A DNA stretch of 64,000 nucleotides from Adhaeribacter radiodurans (lineage in GTDB: Bacteria > Bacteroidota > Bacteroidia > Cytophagales > Hymenobacteraceae). Below the pieces are notes generated by a model that made no database searches, was not told where the DNA came from, and saw nothing but the letters and a program-made list of their open reading frames with translations. Shown in pieces: positions 1 through 8,119 of this stretch. Both the position numbers and the translations under genes were made by a program. Every line of letters begins with the position of its first letter. The stretch's first letter is position 1. The stretch lies in assembly GCF_014075995.1 (NCBI RefSeq), contig NZ_CP055153.1, positions 2,480,001 through 2,544,000 of the forward strand. The letters are read 5' to 3'.

Positions 1-108
1 TTTATAATAGGGTTTATACCGTAAGTGACGCTCGCGGTACCACGCATAAAGACCAATAGCAACTACCAGGAGGAGTAAGGCCGGTAAAATATATTCCGGA
101 ATATGCAT
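1..108 (-). CDS. Partial small membrane protein (N-terminus only)
   Basis: An ATG-initiated frame on the minus strand starts at 108 and stays open for 36 codons to the window edge, so the C-terminus is missing. The visible part starts MHIPEYILPALLLLVV: a hydrophobic stretch at about residues 7-22 looks like one N-terminal membrane anchor, followed by a basic and aromatic segment (YRERHLRYKPYYK). It lies 57 nt downstream of the Lon-domain gene on the same strand and may be co-transcribed with it. I do not recognise a family. Confidence 0.5.
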   Translation of the reverse strand, partial: MHIPEYILPALLLLVVAIGLYAWYRERHLRYKPYYK

Positions 109-165
109 AACTTAAAAGCTGCATTTAGTTTATAATCAGAAAAGTAAAGTTTACTTAATAAATAC

Positions 166-801
166 TTAAAAGTTCGGGGGAATCAGGTTTTTAAAATGGC
201 CATTTAATTTAACCCGTTCTTTTAAGCGTTCGGTTTGTTCTATCACTGGTAAAATGGCAATTAAATGAGCCAATACCATTTCCTGGCGTTTGCTCTCCCG
301 CCGAAACTGTAGCAGAATGTACTCTTGTTCTAAAGTTAAGCCTAGTTGGTGGGCAATGTCGTAAATTTTAAAATTTTCGGGCAAATTAATGTATAGGGTG
401 GCGAGTCCTAGAATTTCGTACAAGTGTTGAATTTTCTCCTGAATTTGCACCTTCATTATAGAATCTTCATCATCTGTATCTTGAAGTACTTCTACTTCAC
501 CGCCGGCGTATAATTTAAAAGGTAACTGCCGGTAAAAATTAATAATCCGGAACAAGTTGCCTCCTTTGCATTTAATGTCCATTTCGCCACCTGGGTACGT
601 TTTATCTATGCTTTGGACATTCACTTCGGTACCGATTTCGCTTACTCCTTTTTTAAGAAAAGCGGGAATGCCAAACGGTTTACCCGCCGCGAAGCAATCT
701 TCTACCAGTTGTTTATAGCGGGGCTCAAAAATGTGCAGGTTTATCTTTTCGCCCGGATAAACAACAATATTTAAAGGAAATAAAGGTAGAAAATTTGCCA
801 T
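166..801 (-). CDS. Stand-alone Lon N-terminal (substrate-binding) domain protein
   Basis: The 211-residue protein consists almost entirely of the LON substrate-binding domain (PF02190-like): the start MANFLPLFPLNIVVYPGEKINLHIFE and the later EPRYKQLVEDC motif match the first strands and helix of that domain. There is no AAA+ Walker motif and no Ser-Lys protease domain, so it is not Lon protease itself. Such proteins are common in bacteria and their role is not established; substrate recognition or adaptor activity is inference. It is cytosolic, with no signal peptide. The ATG at 801 gives the expected N-terminus. It is divergent from mtgA across about 140 nt. Confidence 0.85.
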   Translation of the reverse strand: MANFLPLFPLNIVVYPGEKINLHIFEPRYKQLVEDCFAAGKPFGIPAFLKKGVSEIGTEVNVQSIDKTYPGGEMDIKCKGGNLFRIINFYRQLPFKLYAGGEVEVLQDTDDEDSIMKVQIQEKIQHLYEILGLATLYINLPENFKIYDIAHQLGLTLEQEYILLQFRRESKRQEMVLAHLIAILPVIEQTERLKERVKLNGHFKNLIPPNF

Positions 802-929
802 AGTACGAATGGAATGGTGTAGCCTCTTATAGATTTAACCAACTCCGCCCCGGAAAGTTAATGGTATGTATGATTAAATAAGGTAAAAAATGTATGTAAA
901 TTTAGTTATTTCTGTGCGGAGAACCTTTG

Positions 930-937
930 TATTTTTG
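930..937 (+). promoter_or_regulatory. TAnnTTTG -7 box of mtgA
   Basis: TATTTTTG matches the Bacteroidota -7 element and ends 4 nt before the ATG at 942. No clear TTG -33 element is seen at the right distance. The predicted transcription start falls at or next to the start codon. Confidence 0.45.
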
Positions 938-941
938 GGCA

Positions 942-1661
942 ATGGTAATGAATCTGAAACTTATCCGTGACCTTACTTTAAAGTTGGTCTTACTATTATT
1001 TGTATTAAGTATTTTATGGGTACTGGTTTACAAATGGTTTACGCCTCCGGCAACCCTGCATATGATTGAGCGTCGGGCAAAAGCAGGGCAGGAAAAAAAA
1101 GTAAATCCCCGCATTCGGTACGACTTTGTTTCGCTGGAAGATGTTACCCCCAATGTGCCATTGGCGATAATGGCCGCTGAGGATCAACTGTTTTTAGTGC
1201 ACGACGGTTTCGACTACAAAGCCATTAAAGGAGCTTTTAAAAAAAACTTAAAAAGCAAACGTATTGCTGGAGGAAGTACGATTAGTCAGCAAGTAGCTAA
1301 GAACGTTTTTTTATGGCATGGCCGCAGTTACATCCGGAAGCTGGTAGAAGCTTATTTTACCATGCTCATTGAATTTTTCTGGAGCAAGCACCGGATTATG
1401 GAAGTATACGTGAATATTGCTGAAATGGGAGATCAGGTTTTTGGCATTGAAGCTGCCGCTCAAAAGTATTACCATACCTCGGCCAAAAATTTATCGGCTT
1501 CGCAGGCAGCATTAATTGCTTCTGTACTACCCAATCCAATAAAATATTCGGTAAAAAAACCATCCTCGTACACGTTAAAGAAACGCCGGTTTGTAACGCG
1601 TAACATGCGCCTAATGGGCGGCATTACAAGTGTAAAATTACTAATGCAAGACGCTATTTAG
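942..1661 (+). CDS. mtgA: Monofunctional biosynthetic peptidoglycan transglycosylase
   Basis: A GT51 transglycosylase that polymerises lipid II into glycan strands at the inner membrane. An N-terminal membrane anchor lies at about residues 10-32. The GT51 motifs follow in order: AAEDQ (catalytic Glu near residue 80), GGSTISQQVAKN, RKLVEAYF and EVYVNIAEMG. There is no transpeptidase domain and the length (239 aa) fits MtgA. The frame is open upstream to a TTG at 927, but the ATG at 942 (or 948) is preferred because a TAnnTTTG box occupies 930-937. It is divergent from the Lon-domain gene and convergent with the APP1-type gene. Confidence 0.9.
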   Translation: MVMNLKLIRDLTLKLVLLLFVLSILWVLVYKWFTPPATLHMIERRAKAGQEKKVNPRIRYDFVSLEDVTPNVPLAIMAAEDQLFLVHDGFDYKAIKGAFKKNLKSKRIAGGSTISQQVAKNVFLWHGRSYIRKLVEAYFTMLIEFFWSKHRIMEVYVNIAEMGDQVFGIEAAAQKYYHTSAKNLSASQAALIASVLPNPIKYSVKKPSSYTLKKRRFVTRNMRLMGGITSVKLLMQDAI

Positions 1662-1667
1662 TTGCTG

Positions 1668-1814
1668 GTTGTTGGTTGCTGGTTATTAGTTATATTCTTC
1701 TAAAAATTAAGGTTTTTCTTTTTGCCATTTTAATGAAGCTGATCTATTTAAAGAATATATAACCTAGCGAATGGACTGGAAACAAAGAAACTCTAACAAC
1801 CAATAACTAACAAC
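1668..1814. repeat. Imperfect inverted repeat at a convergent gene junction
   Basis: Low-complexity arms built from GTTG/GGTT units at 1668-1688 pair with 1794-1814 at 17 of 21 positions. The element fills the space between the stops of mtgA and the APP1-type gene, so a bidirectional terminator or repeat-derived spacer is plausible. It is not a classic hairpin with a T-tract. Confidence 0.4.
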
Positions 1815-1820
1815 GAAAAA

Positions 1821-2972
1821 CTAAACCGGTTCTTTGCCAGGTTCCTGGCCTTTGTCTTTTTCTTTTTCCGTTTCTATGGCCGGAATAGCTTCCTGGAAAA
1901 TTAAGCCGATTTGGGCTGCGTGTTCGGCGGCTTCCACGGTATTATCTACTACCAGCATAGGTACCTTATGATCTTTCATCTCTTCGGAAACAGCTATGGC
2001 TATTTTTTCACGTTCGGGAAGTTGCACATCCCGGATGTAAATGGCTAAAATGCGCGACGGAAATTGCTTTACTACTTCGCGGTAAATATTGGCATCTTCC
2101 TGACCGCTGTCACCAATTAAAACAAAATTTAGCTCCGGGTAAGTAAGCAGTATGTTCTGTATTTCTTTAAACTTATGGCCCATGTGGCTGGAGCCTATTA
2201 ATTTATTTTGCAATAGTCCAAAGTCACGGAGCAGGAGCGGACCCGCCGGAATTTCGTTTAAATCCAGGAAATCTTTGAGTAAATCGTACATGTTCCAGGG
2301 ACTGCTGGAAACGTAAAAAAACGGATTATTGCGCTTGCCGTTACGGCCTAGTTGCAGCGATTTGTAAAACTCTGAGACGCCGGCAAAAGGTAAACGGGTA
2401 CGGGCATTGTTTAAGAAAACAATCCGCGACATGCCTAATGCGCTGTAAGCGTTACTATGAATAATAGTATCATCAATATCGCTGATAATACCGTATTCCG
2501 CATCCGGAGGGGGTACTAAAACCTCGGTGGTAGCGTATATATCCTGGGTGTAAGGAATGGGTGCCTCCAAGAGTTTTACTTCTATGGGGTGCCAGATTTT
2601 GTCTAGATGCAAGGTTTCAGAAGGTTCAATGTTGATTACAAAATAACCTTCTCTATCCGAAACAATTTCGTGCTCTTTGCCTTGAAACTCAATTTTTAAT
2701 CGGGCATTTATTACCTCATCGCTTTCGAATCGCTTATACATGTTCAGCAAGTTATTCAGCACGGTGTCTTTATCGCCGGCCTGAGCAATGCCTTTGTTCT
2801 CGAGTACCCGGCCTTTAATATATAGCCGGTTTTGAGTACCATAACTGCGATAAGGTACAATTTGGATCGGATGAAAGTAATTTAACCTTTGCCTTAGCCG
2901 TAAAGTAAGATCATCAAATTTCTCTTCTATCTGGCTGATATAATGAACGAAAGTAGTTTTCCAGTCTGACAT
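1821..2972 (-). CDS. APP1-like phosphatase domain protein (DUF2183)
   Basis: A 383-residue protein with a C-terminal HAD-type phosphatase region of the APP1/DUF2183 family, whose yeast member is a phosphatidate phosphatase. Visible motifs: SDIDDTI (D165 and D167 as the predicted nucleophile and acid), FFYVSSSPW (motif II) and LIGDSGQED (motif IV). The N-terminal 150 residues resemble a beta-rich domain (KGRVLENKG...). No signal peptide is seen, so a cytosolic or peripheral membrane site is inferred. The C-terminus is a charged Glu/Lys tail. It lies downstream of the M48 gene but behind a strong terminator, so it is probably transcribed separately. Confidence 0.85.
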   Translation of the reverse strand: MSDWKTTFVHYISQIEEKFDDLTLRLRQRLNYFHPIQIVPYRSYGTQNRLYIKGRVLENKGIAQAGDKDTVLNNLLNMYKRFESDEVINARLKIEFQGKEHEIVSDREGYFVINIEPSETLHLDKIWHPIEVKLLEAPIPYTQDIYATTEVLVPPPDAEYGIISDIDDTIIHSNAYSALGMSRIVFLNNARTRLPFAGVSEFYKSLQLGRNGKRNNPFFYVSSSPWNMYDLLKDFLDLNEIPAGPLLLRDFGLLQNKLIGSSHMGHKFKEIQNILLTYPELNFVLIGDSGQEDANIYREVVKQFPSRILAIYIRDVQLPEREKIAIAVSEEMKDHKVPMLVVDNTVEAAEHAAQIGLIFQEAIPAIETEKEKDKGQEPGKEPV

Positions 2973-2980
2973 GGGCGGAA

Positions 2981-3016
2981 AGTAAAAATCCTAAGAAGAA
3001 TTCTCCTTAGGATTTA
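2981..3016 (-). terminator. Intrinsic terminator after the M48 gene
   Basis: Arms 2986-2995 and 3006-3015 form a perfect 10-bp stem with a 10-nt loop containing GAATTC. Read on the minus strand, the stem is followed by TTTTTACTTT. It separates the M48 gene from the APP1-type gene, whose ATG lies only about 10 nt beyond the T-tract. Confidence 0.75.
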
Positions 3017-3044
3017 CGTGTACTTGGTATTTGGGTTATATTCG

Positions 3045-3866
3045 TTAATTCAGGCTATTTTTAAATTCCTGATAAGTGGTAGCTCCGGAAGGCTGAGTTT
3101 TGCAGCCATCGGCAGCGGCTTTATTGTTAATGGCGTCCACGCGATTACCCGGGTCGGGGTGCGTGCTGAGGAACTCCGGTGTGCGGCCCTGCTGGCCTTC
3201 TTTAATAATTTTTTCGAAAAAGCCCGCCGCACCATTACAAGCATAGTAATTAGTAGCACCTAAATAATCAACCGAATACGCATCTGCTTCTTTTTCGGCA
3301 TCGCGGTCAAATTTTAGAGTAGCCAGATTGGTTGCAATTTGAGTTAAAGTACCCGGATTATCTCCTAGTGCTACGGACAATAAAATGGTTAAGCCATATT
3401 GCCGTTGCAATTGCTTAGTAGAATGCCTATGATCGGCGTGCGCAATTTCGTGCCCCAGTACGCCGGCAAATTGATCTTCGTTATCCAAGTATTTTATTAA
3501 ACCAGAAAAAACGTAAATATGGCCACCCGGAGTGGCAAAAGCATTTAATACGTTATCATCTTTAATAATTTTAGTGTCCCAGGTAAACTCACTGCGGTAG
3601 CTTACTTTACCCGAGCTTAAAATTTTATTTACTATACGATTTAAATGGTCGTAGGCTACTTTGTTTCTGGGGTTGGCGGGGTCGAGCAGTTGGCCTTTGG
3701 CTTGGTAAGTAGAATCTACTTCGCGCGAAACCTGAGCGCCTAATTTAATATCATCTTCAATAGAAAAATATAATCGGTCGCCGTTCTTATCTTCGGTACA
3801 ACCTCCTACACTTAATAGGGTGGCTAAGTAACCCAGTAAGGAAATTTTCTTAAAAATTTGAATCAT
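3045..3866 (-). CDS. M48-family metalloprotease, lipoprotein
   Basis: A zinc metalloprotease of family M48 (LoiP/BepA-like group), about 273 aa. The signal peptide MIQIFKK...LLSVGGC ends in a lipobox with Cys23, so it is probably anchored in the periplasm or outer membrane. The zinc motif is HEIAH (His139, Glu140, His143), and the third ligand is probably the Glu in EKEADAYSV. The TPGGHIYVFSGL segment is typical for the family. Such proteins do envelope protein quality control. The frame is open upstream to 3932, but the start at 3866 is chosen because it puts the signal peptide at the N-terminus. Confidence 0.88.
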   Translation of the reverse strand: MIQIFKKISLLGYLATLLSVGGCTEDKNGDRLYFSIEDDIKLGAQVSREVDSTYQAKGQLLDPANPRNKVAYDHLNRIVNKILSSGKVSYRSEFTWDTKIIKDDNVLNAFATPGGHIYVFSGLIKYLDNEDQFAGVLGHEIAHADHRHSTKQLQRQYGLTILLSVALGDNPGTLTQIATNLATLKFDRDAEKEADAYSVDYLGATNYYACNGAAGFFEKIIKEGQQGRTPEFLSTHPDPGNRVDAINNKAAADGCKTQPSGATTYQEFKNSLN

Positions 3867-4102
3867 AAAATGCGTTAACTTTAAATGGAAACGATGGTAA
3901 TTATAGTAACCTATAATAGAAAATTGTGCCATTTTATTGTGGCAGACTATAGTAGGAAAACTTACTTTTTTACTTCACCATTAAGTTTAACAAGTAATCC
4001 TAAAGGAAATAACTGAACTAAAGCGGTTTACTGAAGCAGCAACCTAATTGCATTGCGGGTGGAAAATTTCTTTTGGTTTATTAAATAATGGATTTTTAAA
4101 AA

Positions 4103-4513
4103 TTAAACATCTTTCCGGAAACTCATATAAATGGAACGCGCAAAAATTACTAGTAGCAACAGCGTTAAAACGGTACATGTAAACATAGCCGAGGTAACCA
4201 GCAGGGATATATTTTGAGGCTGCGGAGCAAAAGCATCAGTAAATAGTAAATTTTGCTCCTGATTAAAGGCAGCTGAGGTTAAATGGCCTAGTAAAAAAAC
4301 AAATACCACACCGCCAGCAACCGCCAGAATAAACGCCTGTTTACGACCTCGGTTCAGAAAATGCCCGATACTGAATCCTAAAAAACCAATTAGAAGACCT
4401 TGAATAGCAATAGATTTCGCAAAAGAGCCCATGAAGTAATACGCAATGGCTCCGCTTATAAGACTAACTATTCCCCAAAAAAGAACTAGTAAAGAAGCTC
4501 CTTTATATGTCAT
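4103..4513 (-). CDS. Hypothetical four-helix membrane protein
   Basis: A 136-residue, very hydrophobic protein with about four predicted membrane segments (roughly residues 6-28, 33-52, 60-80 and 100-127). A short loop with FNQEQNLLFTDAF lies between helices 3 and 4, and the C-terminus is basic (RSIYMSFRKDV). I recognise no catalytic motif and no named family. It is a single gene between the M48 gene on the same strand and the divergent topoisomerase gene. Confidence 0.65.
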   Translation of the reverse strand: MTYKGASLLVLFWGIVSLISGAIAYYFMGSFAKSIAIQGLLIGFLGFSIGHFLNRGRKQAFILAVAGGVVFVFLLGHLTSAAFNQEQNLLFTDAFAPQPQNISLLVTSAMFTCTVLTLLLLVIFARSIYMSFRKDV

Positions 4514-4676
4514 GTTTAATTGAATAAAAATTGTTAATTAAGTTAAAATTTACCCGCAAAATAGAACCACAAACTTCATCTAAAAAATTGTTTTCATTTA
4601 CTTTTTAAAGTTTTAAATGTTACCCATAACTTTTATGTGCCAGGTAAGGTAAAGTAAACGAGTTACTTTATAGTTA

Positions 4677-5747
4677 ATGGAAGAAAAAGACGTACATGTA
4701 CTTTACGCTGATCCGGTACAATCGGCAGCCGAAGCAGGTTTAAGATACATCCCAGATACGGGCAAAGGATTTAATCGCAAAAGAAGCGGAAAAGGATTTA
4801 CTTACCTGGATACAAAAGGCGAAAAAATTACAGACCCTAAAATTCTGGATCGGTTAAAGAAATTAATCATTCCGCCGGCCTGGGAAAATGTTTGGATATG
4901 CCCTTCGCCGAACGGGCATATTCAGGTAACGGGCCGCGATACAAAAGGACGTAAGCAGTATATTTATCATCCGGAGTGGCGCAACACCCGTAGCTTAACT
5001 AAATTTAGCCGGATGATTTCTTTTGGAGAAACGCTACCCACCGTTCGCCAGCAAATAGAAAAAGATTTACTAATACAATCCTTAAACCAGCGGAAAGTAA
5101 CGGCTATAGTGCTAAATCTACTAGATCAATCATTGATTCGGATTGGTAACCGCCAATATGCCGAAGCGAACAAATCGTATGGCCTTACTACTTTGCGCGA
5201 TAAACACGTAGCAATTGAAGGCGACCAGGTGAAATTTCAGTTTGTGGGTAAAAAAGGCGTGAGCCACGAAATTGATATTAAAGACCGGCGTTTGGCCCGC
5301 CTGGTGAAAAAATGTAAAGATATTCCGGGCTTCGACTTGTTCCAGTATTACGACGAAGATGGAACCCGACAAACGCTGGAGTCCGGGCAAGTAAACCAGT
5401 ACATTCAGGAAATTAGCGGGGCTGATTTTACGGCCAAAGATTTCCGAACCTGGGGCGGAACGGTGTTAATGGTAGAATGCTTAGAAAAGTTACTCGACGA
5501 AAAACCGGAATTGGAAAAAGAAAAGTCGGTAAAAGATGCTTTTAAAACAGTGGCTAAAGGATTAGGCAATACTCCCGCTGTTTGCAGTAAGTACTACGTG
5601 CATCCGCAGATTCTGGAAATTTTTAAAAACGATCAATTACTCGATTACTTAAAAAAACACGCCGCCGACCAACCCAGCGATCCTTATTTGTCCTCAACAG
5701 AGAAAATGGTGATCCAAATGCTAAAAAGTGCTTTACCAAATAGTTAA
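4677..5747 (+). CDS. Type IB DNA topoisomerase
   Basis: A poxvirus-like topoisomerase IB, 356 aa, that relaxes supercoils through a 3'-phosphotyrosine intermediate. The N-terminal beta domain (residues 20-100) contains PPAWENVWICP and GRDTKGRKQYIYHP. The catalytic domain shows RIGN (Arg155), NKSYGLTTLRDKHV, GKKG (catalytic Lys near 192), DFRTWGGT (Arg257) and SKYYVHP, with the active-site Tyr most likely Tyr307. All catalytic residues are present. The start ATG is at 4677. The gene is monocistronic and convergent with the exonuclease gene. The family is common in soil and radiation-tolerant bacteria and often dispensable. Confidence 0.92.
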   Translation: MEEKDVHVLYADPVQSAAEAGLRYIPDTGKGFNRKRSGKGFTYLDTKGEKITDPKILDRLKKLIIPPAWENVWICPSPNGHIQVTGRDTKGRKQYIYHPEWRNTRSLTKFSRMISFGETLPTVRQQIEKDLLIQSLNQRKVTAIVLNLLDQSLIRIGNRQYAEANKSYGLTTLRDKHVAIEGDQVKFQFVGKKGVSHEIDIKDRRLARLVKKCKDIPGFDLFQYYDEDGTRQTLESGQVNQYIQEISGADFTAKDFRTWGGTVLMVECLEKLLDEKPELEKEKSVKDAFKTVAKGLGNTPAVCSKYYVHPQILEIFKNDQLLDYLKKHAADQPSDPYLSSTEKMVIQMLKSALPNS

Positions 5748-5751
5748 ATGA

Positions 5752-5880
5752 TTGAATTGCTCAATGGTTAAATGGTTAGAGCGCTAATTTTTTAGTAATT
5801 AAATTTACTAGCATTAATTCTTACAAGAACAGCAATCTCGCACTTTAACCATTTAACAAATCAACAAGCCGGCAATTCAA
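5752..5880. repeat. Nested inverted repeats at a convergent junction
   Basis: Two dyads share one axis. TTGAATTGC (5752-5760) pairs with 5872-5880 over 9 bp, and GTTAAATGGTTA (5767-5778) pairs with 5846-5857 over 12 bp. The element runs from just after the topoisomerase stop into the last codons of the nuclease gene. It may act as a bidirectional terminator; no clean T-tract is present. Confidence 0.45.
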
Positions 5881-7280
5881 CTAAATATAATAACCTTATC
5901 GCGGTGCTTGGTGCGCAGGTAGCCGCGAATTATTTGCTGAATATCTTTATTATCGTTGTATAGTTTAATGACGCTTTTAAAATCCTCTATGTTAGAAGCG
6001 CTAAAAGTTTCGTCAACGAACCCAAAACCTAAGTAGCGGCCGTTTTCTACGCAAACAATGGTACGCTCACCAGGTTCCCGGCCTTTGCCAATAATTACGA
6101 AAGAATCATTCTCGTAGGTAAACGATTCTATGGCTTGGTCTACGCGAGCGTTGTATTCTTCCGGCGATTCTTTATTAATGCAGGCTCCTTTGCATTGGTG
6201 CACCTGGTAATCAAAGCAAGCGCCATTGGTTTTATATAAATCGCAGAGTTTCTGGCACAAATTGAATTTACCTACTTTATGAAAAAGGAAATCTTTCGAT
6301 TTAAAATGATTAGATAAAGCAATTATGGGCGGATTAGTTGAGGATACCTTTTGATACGTTAAGCGCTTGTAGCCATTTTGGTCGTAATACGCATAAATGC
6401 CGGAATTAAATACACTGCGTCGCTGCTGCCGGTTATAATGTGGTTTTAAGCGTTTTATTTCATCCGATTCAAAAAGCAAAGCTACCAGCTCATTTCCCAT
6501 TAACTCAAAAGATATATCAGCAATGCGGTTTTTGAATTCAATAGATTTACGGCTTTTAACATCAATGTTAAAATGCTGTATCGCCCTCTTCCGGATGTTT
6601 ATGCTTTTACCTACGTAAATTATCTCGCCTGTTTCGTCATAAAAATAATATACTCCCGGCGAATCGGGCAGCGCATCAATTTGAGATCTGGAAATCGCGG
6701 GCGGCAAAAGCGAAGTCCGCATTTCTTGCGACAGTAATTTTTTGCTGCTCGGTGCTAAAGCATCATCAGAATTAGCAATAGCCGGTTGATTTAATTTTAT
6801 TAATTTATCAAATAACTTAGCCGTGGCTTCGGCATCGCCAATAGCGCGGTGCCGCATTTGTAGATCTATATCCACGCTTTTACACAATTTGCCTAAGCTA
6901 TAAGAAGGCAAACCCGGTATAAGCGACCGACTTAAGCGCACGGTGCAAAGCGTTTTACGTTGGTAGTTAAAACCTAAATCGGCGAATTCTTTTTTAATGA
7001 AAGAATAATCAAACCGCACGTTGTGGGCCACGAATATTTTTCCTTCGGTGAACTGCACAATTTCTTTTGCTACTTCATGAAACTTGGGTGCTTCCCGTAC
7101 CATATCGTCGGTGATGCCGGTAAGTTGCGTTATAAAAAAAGGAATAGGCCGCTCCGGATTAATCAAGGTATTATACTGGTCTACTACCTGGTTGCCATCG
7201 TGAATAAAAATCGCGATTTCGGTAATCCGGTCCTGGGTAGGTTGCCCTCCGGTTGTTTCGATATCAATAATAGCGTACAA
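5877..7280 (-). CDS. DnaQ-like exonuclease fused to a UvrC/Cho-type GIY-YIG nuclease
   Basis: A two-domain nuclease, about 467 aa. Residues 1-170 are a DEDDh 3'-5' exonuclease: IDIETTGG (Asp6, Glu8), AHNVRFDY (Asp91) and HRAIGDAEA (His144, Asp149). Residues 205-290 are a GIY-YIG endonuclease of the UvrC/Cho type (GVYYFYDETGEIIYVGKS), followed by a UvrC-like middle region containing CxxxKxxC-like cysteines (CKGACINKE). Fusions of this kind are known in several phyla and are thought to act in DNA repair; the exact substrate is unknown. The frame is open to 7349, but a TTG at 7280 gives the family-typical start MYAIIDIETTGG. Confidence 0.85.
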   Translation of the reverse strand: MYAIIDIETTGGQPTQDRITEIAIFIHDGNQVVDQYNTLINPERPIPFFITQLTGITDDMVREAPKFHEVAKEIVQFTEGKIFVAHNVRFDYSFIKKEFADLGFNYQRKTLCTVRLSRSLIPGLPSYSLGKLCKSVDIDLQMRHRAIGDAEATAKLFDKLIKLNQPAIANSDDALAPSSKKLLSQEMRTSLLPPAISRSQIDALPDSPGVYYFYDETGEIIYVGKSINIRKRAIQHFNIDVKSRKSIEFKNRIADISFELMGNELVALLFESDEIKRLKPHYNRQQRRSVFNSGIYAYYDQNGYKRLTYQKVSSTNPPIIALSNHFKSKDFLFHKVGKFNLCQKLCDLYKTNGACFDYQVHQCKGACINKESPEEYNARVDQAIESFTYENDSFVIIGKGREPGERTIVCVENGRYLGFGFVDETFSASNIEDFKSVIKLYNDNKDIQQIIRGYLRTKHRDKVIIFS

Positions 7281-7486
7281 TGCGGCTAATTTTAGTTTTA
7301 AAAGAAGTATGTTAAAGCATAACAAATGCGAACCAATGCATAGTTTCAACTTAAGTACTTGATTTTAGAGTAATAAACCCTTAATTAATGAGTAAGAATG
7401 CTTTAAATTTACTAAAAAAACTAGTATTTACTAAATAGTAGGGCTTCATTTTATTAGCAGGCTAACTTAAATGTCTTTGTGTAGGC

Positions 7487-7514
7487 AAAAAAAGAGCAGC
7501 TAATGTAGCTGCTC
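7487..7514 (-). terminator. Intrinsic terminator of the DUF2383 gene
   Basis: Perfect 9-bp stem, GAGCAGCTA (7494-7502) with TAGCTGCTC (7506-7514), and a 3-nt loop. Read on the minus strand it is followed by seven T residues. It lies 28 nt beyond the DUF2383 stop. Confidence 0.9.
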
Positions 7515-7541
7515 CAATCAATAAGTATTAAAGTATTTTTA

Positions 7542-8015
7542 TTAAATAGAACGCTTCATAGTAGTGAGGCGATTTTTAGCTTCTAAAATCTCGCTGTGTT
7601 GCTTTTCTACAATGTTTCGGATTTCATTGGGTAAACCTTGCGCATTTAAAGCGGTTTCGTAAGTTTTTAGAGCAGCAGCATCGCCGTTTTCGCATTCACT
7701 CAGAATGGCATCGTTGCTGTTTCCCGCAATAGCAGATTTCAGGTTTATCCAGCCCCGGTGTACGGCACCGGCCGCTTCCATGGCAACACTCTCGATGGTA
7801 GTATCTGTTTGAGCGCTAATACCATATTGCTGCGCCTGACTTTGTAATTCGCTTACAAACTGCGCCCGTTGTTGAGCTAAATTGCTAAGTTCAGCCTTTA
7901 GTTGCGGATCGTTTACGTTTTCGGCGGCAGTTTCGTAGCCTTTCATGCCGTCCTTACAAGTTTCAACCAGGTCGTTAAGCGCCCGCGAAAAATTATCATT
8001 TTGATTTACTTCCAT
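7542..8015 (-). CDS. PA2169-family four-helix-bundle protein (DUF2383)
   Basis: A 157-residue all-helical protein matching the DUF2383/PA2169 family. The N-terminal LNDLVETCKDGMKGYETAAENV and the later ESVAMEAAGAVHRGWINLK segments are characteristic. The fold is ferritin-like, but its role is not established; family members are often linked to stress or stationary phase. No signal peptide, so cytosolic. It is monocistronic with a strong terminator behind it. Confidence 0.85.
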   Translation of the reverse strand: MEVNQNDNFSRALNDLVETCKDGMKGYETAAENVNDPQLKAELSNLAQQRAQFVSELQSQAQQYGISAQTDTTIESVAMEAAGAVHRGWINLKSAIAGNSNDAILSECENGDAAALKTYETALNAQGLPNEIRNIVEKQHSEILEAKNRLTTMKRSI

Positions 8016-8119
8016 CTTTTTATATAAAATAAAGAGTTTTTAAATAAGCATATTGAATAGTAATCTATACTTGATTTAAAAGTTTAAGTTTTAGTAATGA
8101 AAGAGTTACTTATTAATAC

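Noticed and set aside
3018-3263. Open frame on the plus strand antisense to the M48 protease gene
   Set aside because: It is a shadow of the conserved M48 coding sequence and has no family resemblance or start signal. Similar antisense frames across pnp, parC, accC and the his genes were dismissed for the same reason.
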